From NCBI GenBank assembly GCA_949358305.1, contig OX442319.1, forward strand, positions 1,302,001 through 1,366,000: a DNA stretch of 64,000 nucleotides. Reading direction: 5' to 3'. A program made the position numbers and the translations under genes. Positions 31,871 to 45,100 of the stretch are shown here, piece by piece (position 1 is the stretch's first letter; every line of letters begins with the position of its first letter). Below the pieces are notes generated by a model, which worked only from the letters and a program-made list of their open reading frames with translations, did not search any database and was not told where the DNA came from. Origin of the DNA: Strigamia acuminata (taxonomy: Eukaryota; Arthropoda; Chilopoda; Geophilomorpha; Linotaeniidae).

Positions 31871-34800
31871 TTACGATCAGTTCGAATAATTGACACCATA
31901 CTGTGCTGTTACTCGTATTCAAGATGGCGTCGCAAACTCAAGGCCGAATTCCGCTGATTTCATTTATTGCGACTGTTTGCGCTCCATACGTGTGAAAAGG
32001 ATTATGGGAAAAATCCTCAATGCAGGCCATTTTGGTGTTAAATGAGCGAGGAAGGCAGGAGATGAGAAAAATTTGTAAAATTTCAAAAAAAAGCTAAACA
32101 ATCAAAATTTACATGAAGATCAATATTTCTGGCTCGAAATGCATGTATCAGCAATTTCGGGATATTTTCGGGGTGAAATTGACTCGTTCGGAACACTGGG
32201 AAGGAACCCCACCCCGCATTCCCCATGCGTCGGCGCGCGCGTAGACGAAAATTCAAATCCAGGTGTTCAGACGGCCCCACGTTATTTTCGGGTTCCAAGT
32301 TGGGTTTCACAAATGTACCGTATTGCCTCGAATAAACGCCGGGACGTTTATTAAACTTCTCGTGTGTGTTTAATTTTGATCCGCATTTAACTGTTTTTTT
32401 TTTCACCGAAAGTTACTTCATTTTTTATTAACATGGAAAAAGAATGAACCTTTACAAAATACTAATAATAACGTTATAATAAGCAGTTACAATTGAAATT
32501 AAAACAACATTTTTTTTTTAATTAGAAACCAAAGCAGAATCATCCCTAAATTCTGACACGGCGTTGTCAAACAAACAGTTGGCGCCAAAACGAGAAATTA
32601 GGCAACAAAACATTTTGAATGCTACAAAAACACATTAAATAACCATAAAACAAATAAAAATAAATACAACAGCTAAACCAAATTGTAATAAACAAGACAG
32701 CAAAGTGCGGGAGTGAGTGACAACGCCAAAAAAACGCCCGAAAACGCCCCAAGAACGCACCAAAACGCCCCAAGAACGCACCAAAACGCCAGATAACCGT
32801 GCAACTTGAGGCAAAAAACATGCGAACATAATTTTTTGCTTTGAGTGGCACGATTTTCAGGCTTTTTGGAGCATTTTGAAGCGTTTTGGGGCGTTTTAGA
32901 ACGTTTTTGCTTATTTTTTAGCATTCTCATGCGAGCTCGCGCGTGCAGGCGAGAAAAAAACAAACTTATTTCTTCAAGAGTTAAAAAAAAAATAACCCTA
33001 ACCAGGAAATTACTGTAAAAACAACGGCTTGCCTCGAATAAACGCCGGGGCGTTTACTAATTTTCAAGACTGGAAGTGAGGCGAGATGTTGTTTGCTTTA
33101 TTTGTTAAAACAAATTAGGCGTCACTAATTCACCTGTATTAGGGTTTCGGTTCTGAGAAACCGGACGAGGAGTCACAATAACGGGACACGGGAAATTTCA
33201 AAACTTACCGGTTCCGTCAAAACGCCATTGAAACGTTACATTTTTATAGCGTGTCAATGATAAAAATGGTCATTTTGGATGAAAAACGGCCATTTTGGAT
33301 GAAAAATGGCCATTTTTACTATAAAAAATGGCTGAAAATGGCCATTTTTACTATGACAAATGGCTGAAAATGGCCATTTTAATAAAAAAAGGCCATTTTT
33401 ACTTCGAAAATTGGCTAAAAATGGCCACTTGAGTGAGTGACAACGCCAAAAAACGCGTGCAAACGCCTGCGAACGCCCCAAAACGCCCCAAAACGCCAGA
33501 TGACAATGCAACTTGAGGCATAAAACTTGAAAACACAATTTTAAACGTCACAAAAGTTGAAACAAAGATGAAAAATTAATTTTTTGCCTCAAGTTGCGCG
33601 ATTTTCAGGCCTTTTGGAGTGTTTTTGAGCATTTTTTGGCGTTCTCAGCGGCGTGTTTGCCTCAAATAAACGCCGGTTTAAACAAAAAATGACGTCATTT
33701 TTGGTTTAAAATTGAAGTAAAACACAAAATATTTTAGTTTTTAAATGCAACTGGTCTAAATTTTGTCAAATGTTGTCATACTTCTTGAAAGTCATCATTT
33801 ATTGATAAAAAATTTGAAAATTTACCTAATTGTAGCATGTATTTGTGGTTAGTTTTGATTTGAATTCAAACTGTAATTTTTTGCTTCGAGTTGCGCGATT
33901 TTCAGGCGTTTTGGGGCGTTTTTGAGCTTTTTTTGGCGTCCTCAGGCGAGCTCGCGCGTGCACGTCACAAGTAACCCTAATCAGGAAAGAACCTACAAAA
34001 ACTATGGCTTGCCTCGCATAAACGCCGGGGCGTTTATTCATTTTCAAAAAGACAAATGAAATGGATAAATAAAGAAATTAGCGGGGAAATCCAACATGGC
34101 GCCCACTTCAAATCCGCTAGAGCGGCAAAACACGACATTTGAATTTCAACACAAGAATAAAATCAAGAATACACACTGTATTGAATAAAATAACATTAGG
34201 AAATGTAATTTCCTACAACAAAAGCACTATTTATTAAAAGAACACTTGAAAATAATCGTTTGCCGAACGGAATGAACTCGGTCAGCAGCGCACAAGTGCG
34301 TACCGACAACGAACGCTCGAAACGACAAAACGACCGTTCCGGGACAAAAATAAAGCAAACCAATCGACAGATCACCCCCAAATTAGTCTAAATCAATTCT
34401 AAAACCTATCCATAACACAAGAATAAGGTCCAAACAAAAGGTTAGAAGTTTGAACACAACCGAACTAGATTAAGAAATATGACGTCACGCGTCTTACGCA
34501 AGTGATCTGTAAATCGACGAATGCACTAAAAATCATCCAAAATCACAGAAAATGAGCAAGAATTAAAGAAATAAGACACAGAGAAGTAATAAAACTTTAA
34601 ATAGCAATGAATAAAGATAATATCAATATCATAGACACTAAAATTCATGAAAACACTGTAACTTTTAATAAATCACAAAAAATGAAAGTTTAATATGTAA
34701 AAATATCTAAAAAGCTGAAATTCAAGAAAAGCAAAAATTAAAGACACTTTGTTAACTTTAATTAAGACAATAAATGACATAAAATCCGGACACAACAATT

Positions 34801-37575
34801 ATTCCATTTTGGATGAAAAACGGCCCTTTTGGATGAAAAACGGCCATTTTGGATGAAAAACGGCTAAAAATGACCATTTTTCTATGAAAAATGGCTAAAA
34901 ATGGCTAAAAATGGCCATTTGATTGAATGACAACGCCAAAAAACGCCCAAGAACGCCCGCAAATGCCTAAAAATGCCTAAAAACGCCCCAAAACGCAAAA
35001 TGACAATGCAACTTGAGGCAAAAAACATGAGAACACAATTGTAAACGTTACAAAAGTTGAAACAAAAATAAACAATTAATGTTTTGCCTCGAGTTGCACG
35101 ATTTTCAGGCGTTTTGGAGTATTTTTTGGCGTTCTCAGGCGTACTCGCGCGTACACGTCACTGCCGAGTAAAAAAAACATACTTATTTCTTCAAGAGTTA
35201 AAAAGGAAGTAACCCTAATCAGGAAAAAAAATGCAAAAACAATGGCTTGCCTCGAACAAACGCCAGAAGTGAGGCGAGATGTTGTTTGCTTTATTTATTA
35301 AATCAAATTAGGCGTTGCTAATTCACCTGTATCTCTTAGTTCGACGTAAGAACACGCGCTTTTTTTAAAATGAAAGCCCAAGTTGGGTTTCATAAACGTA
35401 CCGTATTGCCTTGAATAAAAGCCGGGGTGTTTATTAATTTTTAAGACCAGAAACGAGGCGAGATCACGACTCAAGATTAAGCGAGAAGAAATAAACGTGT
35501 TTCTTCTAAAGGAAGTAACCCTAATCAGGAAAAACTTACATAAACAATGGTTTGCCTTGAATAAACGCCGGGGCGTTTATAAATTTTCAAGACGGGAGGC
35601 AAGGTGAGATGATGATGCGGTGCGACGCGAATAAAAGCCCAAGTTGGGTGTTGCCTCGAATAAACGCCGGGGCGTTTATTAATTTTCAAAACCGGAAATG
35701 AGGCGAGATCAAAACGCCATTGAAACGTTACATTTTAATAACGTTTCAACGATAAAAACGGCCATTTTTGATTAAAAAAACGACTAAAAATGGCCATTTT
35801 ACTATAAAAACGGTGAAAAAAAAACATTTTTACTCTGAAAAATGGCTAAAAATGGCCATTTTGACGAAAAACGGCCATTTTTACTACGGAAAATGCTAAA
35901 ATTGGCCACTTGAGTGAGTGACAACGCCAAAAAACGCCTGCGAACGCCTGCGAACACATAAAAACACTCCAAAACGCCAGATGACAATGCAACTTGAGGC
36001 AAAAAACATGAGAACACAATTTTAAACGTCACAAAAGTTGAAATAAAGATGAAAAATTAATGTTTTGCCTCGAGTTGCGCGATTTTCAGGCGTTTTTGAG
36101 CGTTTTTTAGCATTTTTTGGCGTTCTCAGGCGTGCTCGTGTGTACACGTCACTGCCGAAGAAAAAAACAAACTTATTTCTTTTAGTTAAAATGTATTTCA
36201 AGCTTTAACAGGGGTTTAAACAGAAAATGACATCATTTTTAGTTTAAAATTGAAGTAAAACACAAAATATTTTAGTTTTTGAATGCAACTGATCCACGTT
36301 ATGTCAAATGTTTCCATTACTTCTTGAAAGCCAAAAAATTTGAAAATTTAGCTAATTTCAGCATGTATTTGTAGCTAGTTTTGATTTGAATACACACTGT
36401 AATGTTTTGCCTCGAGTTGCGCGATTTTCAGGCGTTTTGGGACGTTTTGGAGCAAAAAAAACAAACTTAATTCTTCAAGAGTTAAAAAGGAAGTAATCCT
36501 AATCAGGAAAAGCCCACAAAAAACAATGCAAGATCACGCGGTACGACGCACGGACTCCCAGCGCACGGAATGCACGGACTTTCTGTGGACTTCCCGTGCA
36601 CGGAAGACCGGCGCGGACATTTCCATTGGAGACCAGCGCAGAATTACCTACAGGCAATTCCGAATCAAAGGCTTCTTTATGGTTTATACATTACTTTGCA
36701 GTAGGTATGCCTGGCCTTGATTTGAAAGTGCAGTAAATTCTGCTGAATGCAGTGTTTTAAACTCGCAGCAATTGCGATGGTGCCAACTATTGGAAAATAA
36801 ATTTAAAATGTAAAACCAAAGAATTTGTAAAAAAAATTTGTTTTAATCAATTGCAATAATGATATTCTACTTAATTGTTGGATTATGAAACGTGAAACCA
36901 ATCCCATGATTAGGAAATATAAATTTTATTAAATTCATCGTGTATCTCACATCTCACATTCACTGCCATTTACTTAGTGTCATCCAAAAATCAGGTTTTA
37001 TCAAATCCTGAGGTTATTCTAGTACGTCTTAACTGCCCGGCAGGTCGCGCAACCTGTGGAGCAACAATTGATGTAAATAGTGCAAGCAGCACGCACGGGA
37101 AAGTGCGCACTGATGGGTCCATGCCAGTGCAAGTACATTGGGTAATGTATTATTGCGAGCGCGCGTGTTTTCACACGATTACAATGTGCTGATTAAACCA
37201 ACAGCATTATAGAAGCATTATAGACTGATTATATTGTATAATTTTTATTTTAACAAAACCCTGAATTTCATTTCTAATCGGTTTTTTTTTTTATTGACGC
37301 GCACAGAAGCGTTGTAGCATGTTCACACAATGTGGAATTTGCAAATTTGAGAAAGCGGCTTTCCCAAGGTTGATAAAACGCGCGCGATCGTGCGGAATAT
37401 ACAAATAAGTGAAATCCGCAAAATCAGCCATGAGACTGCGAACAGGGGGTCAAGGTATAGGCCGCCGTAATGTTAAAAATAGGGTCCCTTTTGCACTCCG
37501 AGAAATCCGCATGCGCGCCATAAGGTTAAGCTCTCCAGACGGGCGTGGCGGACGCGTCGGCGCGCCGCGACAAGA
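31870..37575. repeat. Module-rich non-coding tail of unit 1
   Basis: No gene is supported in 5.7 kb. Three dispersed modules recur. (a) GCCTCGAATAAACGCCGGGG followed by CGTTTATT, at about 32332, 33032, 33657, 34008, 35245, 35406, 35548 and 35652. (b) A dyad opening GACAACGCCAAAAAACGCC and closing GCGCGATTTTCAGGCGTTTT then TTTTTTGGCG, closing arms at about 32849, 33595, 33893, 35096, 36077 and 36419. (c) Runs of GGATGAAAAACGGCCATTTT at 33260-33430, 34800-34920 and 35755-35910. GTAACCCTAATCAGGAAA recurs several times between modules. Confidence 0.75.
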
Positions 37576-40500
37576 ATATCCTTTTCGCGGATTGGCGTCC
37601 GCGAAATCCGCATTTCGGGGGAGACTATTCTGCGGATTCCGGGTGGACCAAACTCTTCCGAAAAATGTCCGGGGTGGTGTTGGGAGTGTCGATAGACTGT
37701 TTTGTGTCAAGGTTGCCAATTTTCATGTAAGTATTGGAAGGTTCATTTCTGTGCATTCTCATATATTTTTTTTCACAGGAGCAATGAGGCGCGATAAAGG
37801 GGGATCAAGCGAGAGTGAAAAAGATAAACTCGTTTACGTCTCAAATGCGCGTTCGCGATGGAATACGAACTTGGAATCGACTCCAATACGCGTTCGCGTC
37901 GCATACGAACGCATTTACAACTCGTTTTCGACTTTGATTAAAAAGGAACAAATATGATTAAAAATCAACAAAAATATACAAAACTTGATAAGAAATGTAT
38001 AAACATTGATTAGAAATCGACAAAAATCGACTGAAATCTGACAATAATCGAATAAAATCGGACAATAATCAATTCAGAATGACAAATAACAATTACAATT
38101 GGTAAAAATTGACCAAAAATACAGAAAAATCGATTAAAAACCAGCAAAAACAAACAGAAAACGATTAAATCAATTAAAAATCAACAAATAACCAAAATTG
38201 CCCTCAACACACCCCAACAACCTTCCACCACTCAAATTACACCGGAAAAAAACAAATTCAAACCGAAAAATCAACAAAGAATGCCAAAAAAAATATTGCA
38301 AACAAAGAGATAAGATCAATTCTCGAGGCAAATTCTCACCACAAAACAACGCATCGCCGCCGACATCAACTTTTTAAATTTGAGAAACTCGCGTTTTCAC
38401 GTGTACCGGTGCAGTACCGGGACCGCGGTACTTGTACTGCGGTATACATTTAAGTGTACAGTGCACAACACTACTGTTTATTTTTAATGATCCAATAAAT
38501 AAAATTTGAAACAAAGTTGAGTGGAATTGTACGTTTCTCGTATATTAAAGTTTTTATTTTGTTTGTTTCCACTTAATTTTTTTTGTTCCATACTAGAATG
38601 GCGATTTGATACTTTTGTAGCTCGAATTCACTTCGTAAACGTGGTCGGTTTTCATCACGCGTCAATGCGCTCGTGCAATAGTATAGGCGCGCATGGCTTG
38701 ATGCGCACAAAACTTGCAAAACTTGCACGGAATTTGGTCAATTTTTGACAAATTTCAGCAGATTTTTGCCTATATTTGACAAATTTCCACTGATTTTTGA
38801 CAATATTTGACCCAACAACTGCGCCACGTTCCAGGCGCCGGTTTAGGCATTTTAGACCCGTTTTAGACCGTTTTAGATGGCGAAAACGTTCTCTCCATCA
38901 TTTTCTACCCTTGGGTGAGGTTTTCAGCGTTCATGTTTGATGAAAAAGCTGTTTTCTAACTAGCTGTCCCTTTGCTAGTTTTGGCGTCAGGTTTTAGCAA
39001 CCTCCCGATCTGACTCTGTCGTCTGCACGACCTCCAAGACCGTTTTAGGGTTAATTTGAGTCAAATAATTTATTCTGGGGGTTGTTTTGGGTTTTTACAA
39101 GTGTGTTTTTGTAGTTTTTATTGGTTTCAAACATTGTCAATTCTTTATACAAGTGTAACTTTCATTTCTCTGTATTTTGAGAACTTTGCATTGCAGCAAA
39201 GTTCATTTCTTGCCCCTTAATTATTGTGTAATTGTTGGTTTTCAAGCCCGTTTTTTTAACAATAACTTTATTTGAAGTGCCTATTGTTTCAGGCACGTGC
39301 TTCCACGTGCCTTTTATTGTTGAGCAATTTCTTGGGCAGTTGCGCTCCTGTTGCTAGCATTGCCGCGCGTTCTCCGCGCGCGTACTCGCGCGTTTTGCAT
39401 CACACACATTCGGGTTCAATGGCCTATCGCGGCGGCACATTGTGTGGCATAGCGCGGCACGTTGCAATTACGTGACGTGGCACGTTGCTGTTACGTGACG
39501 CGATAGCCAGTATTTAAGCAGGGGATTCCATCATCGTTTACACAAATGCGCATTGCAACGTGGAGGCGCATTCGAGTCCTTTTCCCAAGCGTTGAAAAAG
39601 GACAAAACTCGTATTCGATTCGAAAGCGAATCGAATACGATTTTTGTCCTTTTTCAACGCAAAATTGTATTCGATTCGCTTTCGAATCGAATACGAATTT
39701 TGCCCTTCTTCAACGCGAAATCGTATTCGACTCGTTTTCGAGTCGAATGCGAATTTTGCCCTTCTTCAACGCGAAATCGTATTCGACTCGTTTTCGAGTC
39801 GAGTACGAATTTTGCCCTTCTTCAACGCGAAATCGTATTCGACTCGTTTTCGAGTCGAATGCGAATTTTGCCCTTCTTCAATGCGAAATCGTATTCGACT
39901 CGTTTTCGAGTCGAATGCGAATTTTGCCCTTCTTCAACGCGAAATCGTATTCGACTCGTTTTCGAGTCGAATGCGAATTTTGCCCTTCTTCAACGCGAAA
40001 TCGTATTCGACTCGTTTTCGAGTCGAATGCGAATTTTGCCCTTCTTCAACGCGAAATCGTATTCGACTCGTTTTCGAGTCGAATGCGAATTTTGCCCTTC
40101 TTCAACGCGAAATCGTATTCGACTCGTTTTCGAGTCGAATGCGAATTTTGCCCTTTCTCAACGCAAAATCGTATTCGACTCGTTTTCGAGTCGAATGCGA
40201 ATTTTGCCCTTCTTCAACGCGAAATCGTATTCGACTCGTTTTCGAGTCGAGTACGAATTTTGCCCTTCTTCAACGCGAAATCGTATTCGATTCGCTTTCG
40301 AATCGTATACGAGATGGTCGATTTTTGTTTCCCGGACTTTGATTTGTATTCGAGTTGTTACGAGTTCGTATTTTGATCGTATTCGTATTCGAATCGAATT
40401 CGAATCGTATTCGAATCGAATACGAATCGAATTCGAGTCGTATTCGAGATGGTCGATGATTTCCACTCGCTCGTATACGCGTTGTATACGAGCTCGTATT

Positions 40501-40977
40501 TATTGAGTTGTGGTGGAAATATTGTGTGTTTGGTTGTTTGTCGCCATATTGTATAGTTTGTGAATATTTACATTACACACTTTCCGGATATGTGTAATGA
40601 ATGTGCTGCTATTTAATGTCTCGATGTCGCGTTCAATCGATCTCGATTTTTATTAATGCTGGTTCTGTACCGCGGTTGAACGTTTCCATTTAGCAGCATG
40701 CGCTGATAACATCGTCTGCTCAAAAGAGCGAGTCCTGTATTGTTATTATTGCTTAGTTATCGATTATGAATGTCATTGCTTTTATTTTATAATGTAAAGG
40801 ACAAATCATTGAAATCCAACAATGATTTATCCTATTTTTCCGAGTGCAGTTGTTAGCCTCGAAGCGTGTACACTTTTATGTGATATTAAACATGGCGCAC
40901 GCATGTCGGTGTCGCGCACCTGTTTAGACACTCGTCAACTCCTTTCTAACCGATGTTTTGGCCAGGAAATCGCTTTA
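40501..40977 (+). repeat. 5' LTR of Copia-B
   Basis: 477 bp, identical to 47044-47520. It contains a CATGGCGCACGCATGTCGGT block similar to other copia LTRs in the window. Two bases (TA) separate it from the primer site. Confidence 0.93.
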
Positions 40978-40979
40978 TA

Positions 40980-40997
40980 TGGTAGCAGAGGATGGTT
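40980..40997 (+). other. Primer binding site of Copia-B (initiator Met tRNA)
   Basis: TGGTAGCAGAGGATGGTT, the same 18-mer as in the other two copia elements, two bases after the LTR. Confidence 0.9.
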
Positions 40998-42178
40998 GTC
41001 GACGGCCTGACCAGTTTGTAAAGGATTTCCGACCTTTTTGGACGCGAGACGAAGCCAAGACGTCGCCCGACTTCGCCGCAAACGCGAACCGACCGACGCA
41101 GACGGATTTTCTTCGCCAAATCGATTGGAAACGATCGGCAACGTGTGCGGACATTACTACGGACATTTTAGTGTGTAAGCAGCTTTATTTCGAAATTTTT
41201 CTGTGCGAAATAAGCACTTTTTCCGACGTCGTTGTGAAATTCTCCTGCGGCGGCCATTTTGGATTCGGCCGTGAAGCGAATCGCAGCCCAGACGTGCATC
41301 TGAACCGATACACGCCAACACGACGTTATTTTGCCGAGGCAATCAGTATTGCCAGCGAGACGACGCCCATTCACGTCGACACGACGGAGTTTCGACGCAA
41401 AACGACCGATATTTGTCGTAGGATCGTCGAGGACGAAGATTTGTTCTGTGGCGACCATTTTGATCGTTTTTCATCGCCATCGACGGTGAATATTCGTTTT
41501 GGAGCTGTGTTTACGTGTAAGTCCACGTACACAGCCATATTTAGCACGAAGAGCCGTGATTTACACCCGACGTGGAATTACGAAGGCGCGGACGTGCGCA
41601 ACGACGATTTCAAGAGGAAACCCTGGTTTTGCACGCAGGGTGCACCAGTTGAGAGGGTTTCTCCTCACATTAGCACCCCGGCGTGCGTGTGAGTTAATTC
41701 GACACGTGAAGCCGACGTTGAACACACCGTGGGAACCGATTACGGCGCAAGGATCCCGTAATTGGCCAACTTCACATCTAGACTGTTTTGATTTATTTGC
41801 ATACTTTCGTGAAACTCTGTATAGTTTTAAGTTTTTGTTGTTGGTCCCTTGTTAGATTCGGTGCTACCCTACGTCCAGTCGGGCACGTAGCACTGTATTC
41901 TTGGCTGGGCTTATCCAGGGCCCCCAACCATCCCGCGACCCCAGGAGGTCGGACGGAAGAGTTGGTGGATTGCCAGTCAAGGTTTTCCAATCTCACTTAT
42001 TGAGATTCCCCGGGTTGAAACTGTATTTTCGCCTTCCTTTTTGGTTTTTGGGACTAGAGACAATTGTGCATTGTGTGATTAAGTGCTCCTGTGAAGTGTG
42101 TGTGCGGAATAAATTCCGAAATTGTGTTCTCTCTGTGCATAACCAATTATTATTGTGCATTTTCCTGGTGTCGTCGTG
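40998..42178 (+). other. Copia-B untranslated leader
   Basis: 1.2 kb with scattered short frames but no motif. A 244-codon frame at 40958-41692 starts before the primer site and has no recognisable domain, so I treat it as chance. Confidence 0.55.
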
Positions 42179-45100
42179 ATGGCTTCAAAGCACGACGATT
42201 ACAAGGATATTAAAAAGCTCGATGGCACGAACTATGCCACCTGGTCCGTGCAGGTCCAGTTATTGCTCAAATACAACGGCGTTTGGGGACATGTTAGTGG
42301 CTCTGAGCCACCACTGGCTGCAACAGCCACTGCAAAAGAGAAGCGAGAGTTTAACGCTCGAGAGGACAAGGCAATGTCCACTATCTGCATGAGTTGCGCT
42401 GAGCCGCAGCAAGTGATAGCTGTTGCCTGCCCCACCGCTGCGAAAGTTTGGGAAGCCCTAAAGGACGCTTATCAACCGACGACGAGGGCACGTCGTGCTC
42501 GGTTGCGACGTGAATTCCTCAACATGAAACTTCGAGATAATGAGGAAATGCTAGTTTTCACCGGGCGGGTCGACCGCAAAATCGTCGAACTGAAGGACGT
42601 TAAAATTGAGGTCACCGATGAATTCCAGGCATTCCAATATTTAGATCTTCTGCCCCCACAATACGAGGCTGTGAAACAGACCGCGTATCACTGGTCGGAT
42701 ACGGAATTCACAGCGAAAAACGTTAAAGAACGTTTACTTGGCGAGTACAATCGCCTTTATGAACAGACCAATGAATTTGGCGTCCCACCTGTATTGGCAG
42801 ACAATACTACCGCTTTCTATACTAAAGGGAAATGGAAACCTCGTGGAAAAACCCCAAATTCCCCCGGAACTTCGCGTGGAACATGTTTTACTTGCGGTGG
42901 GTCGGGACACTTCGCCAGGGAGTGCCCATCGCCGCCGAAACAGCAAGGGACTTTCCCCGCCAGCGCTGGCTCGCCAGCCCAATTGAATCGTGGAGGCACC
43001 CGTGGCAAAGGACGAGGCAGAGGGGGTCCACAGAGAGCAAATCTCACACAACTGGACCCCTATACAGATGAGCCCTACACTTTGTATTCTGCGGTGTCGG
43101 AAGAGAAGCCCACAGTGCCCTTATCTCTTGTGTCGCACGGAAACTACGATTCACAGTGGTACGTGGACACGGGAGCGACCGACCACTTTTCCTTCAACCG
43201 GAATTGGTTTTCAAACTTCAAACCGTTGTCTAACTTCAGCGTTCTACAAGGAGAAGGAAAATCGAAGATTGAAGGTGTGGGCAACATCGTCCTCACTTCG
43301 CTCTATGGACAAAGAACGAGGAAAATAACTTTGACGAATGTATTCTTCGCACCGAATTTTCGGAAAAACCTTATTTCGCTCGGGCGCACCGATGAGGCTG
43401 GGTTGTGCACAATTGTTAAAGATGGGAAGATGAGTATTTTCAAAGATAAAATCGAGGAACCATTGATTTCGGCAGTTCGGACTAGCGACAGGCTGTACAA
43501 AGTCAACTGCCGGGTCGAGGTTAATTCTGTAAACACAGCTGCATTAACTGCGCAACAGGATACAGCTGCTGTCCTCGATTTAATCAAATCATCCGTGAAG
43601 GATGAAAAATTTGTACAACCGCTACTAACCATTTTAGATTTTAAGTCAGCTTTACTAAAAAGTTTCTGTAAGCCGGATATGGGAAAATCCGCATCTAATT
43701 TGAGTACGCAAGTAAGCGAGCCAACCAAAGCGAATGCGCCTGCGGCGATTAATTTACAGAAAACAGTGAATGAGGTTCAGACACCTCCTGCTATTGTTCC
43801 CGAAGCTAATGCGACTGCGAAAGTTAACAAAAGCGGGGATACTGGGATCAAAATGAGAAAGAAAGAAATATCCCAGAGTATGGACACGTGGCATTCCAGA
43901 ATGGGCCACCATAATGCTAAAGGCATTATTAAATTAACCGAATCCGAGGACGTTTTTGGGATCAATTTGTCTAACAAAGAATTATCCACTTGTGACGCAT
44001 GTGCCCGTGCTAAGAGCACTAGGGCGAGTTTTCCCCCGATAATTACCATTTCCACTAAGGGAGTATTAGATTTAGTGCACATGGATGTTTGGGGGGCATC
44101 ACAAGCTACTTCCTTGGGTGGGGCTAATTTTTACTTTATATTGGTTGATGATTATTCACGTTATATGTGGATCATAACGATGAAGACCAAAGGGGAAGTT
44201 TTGGGCCATTTTAAACGTTGGTTGACGGAAGTCGAAAGAACGACATCACGGAAAGTGAAATGCATTAAAACTGATAATGGAGGAGAATTTATTTCGCGGA
44301 ATTGGGATGATTATGCATCCAAAATTGGTTTGAAATGTATTCGTACGAATACATATAGCCCGGAAATGAATTCTGTTGCAGAACGTGCAAACCGTACCAT
44401 TGTCGGTGGCGTCAGAGCTTTAATGTTGGAAAATGATTTCCCCTATCCCCTTTGGGCTGAATTAGCGACGACCATAGTTTACTTAAAGAACCGATTCCCC
44501 CATGAAGGGCTTGGAGGAAAAGTGCCCTATACCGTGTTTTTCGGCAAGAAATTGTCTTTGCGACACATCAGGTGTATTGGGTCGAAGACATTTGTACATA
44601 TCCCGTCCCAGGTCAGAAAGGGCAAACTGGAAGGAAGGGCTTGGGCGGGAGCACTCATTGGATACGCAATATCAACTAGGGGCTACAGGGTTTGGGATCC
44701 TGTACGGAATCAAGTTTTTGCGTCCAAACATGTCCGAATTTTCGAAGACTCATATTGGTATGAGATTGGCAAACGGCTACAACAGCCCATCAAGCAACCG
44801 CAGGGTGGCCAATTCAAACATTTTGGGGATTCTTCCTCGGACACCGAGGGAGATGATGATGATTCCGTTGCCCCTATCCCTGAAATTGTTGAGGAAGTGC
44901 AAGAGGCACTACCACCTCCTATTCCCCCCCCTGTTGAACCCCCGGTTCCGAAGGAGAAGCCTCCTTTACCCACAACCCCAAAGCCTGTTTTCAGACCTGA
45001 ATTGAGGCCGCTTGTAAAACAAGCGATACAACAGCCTGCGATAGAAACTGTTGAAGGTGACTTGGTTGGGGATGCTGGTGCTGGGGATAATCCAGTTGAA

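Larger units (their letters stand above)
22816..37575 (+). repeat. 14.76-kb fold-back unit, copy 1
   Basis: This matches 37576-58863 after removal of Copia-B there and the solo LTR here (offsets 14760 before the centre, 21288 after it). It contains a left arm (about 23150-25560), a dyad centre (25561-27722), a right arm (27723-31870) and a module-rich tail (31870-37575). Copies differ at only scattered positions (for example 34545, 35887, 37491). No protein-coding gene or transposase was recognised, so movement, if any, would need outside enzymes. Confidence 0.9.

Noticed and set aside
35505-35525. AACCCTA words as telomere repeats
   Set aside because: They occur singly within longer modules and never in tandem.
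37409-37957. 182-codon frame, repeated at 58697-59245 and partly at 22754-23197, with an intron-like GTAAGT to TTTTCACAG segment (37726-37779)
   Set aside because: The copies are near-identical unit duplicates and so not evidence of constraint; no motif; the frame crosses fold-back end sequence. The intron-like segment is worth an RNA-seq check but does not support a gene call.
40958-41692. 244-codon frame at the Copia-B primer site and leader
   Set aside because: It starts inside the LTR and reads across the primer site; no motif, and no equivalent in Copia-A or Copia-C.
42155-42178. Upstream in-frame ATG of the Copia-B polyprotein
   Set aside because: It adds eight residues with no match in Copia-C, whose start aligns with the ATG at 42179.
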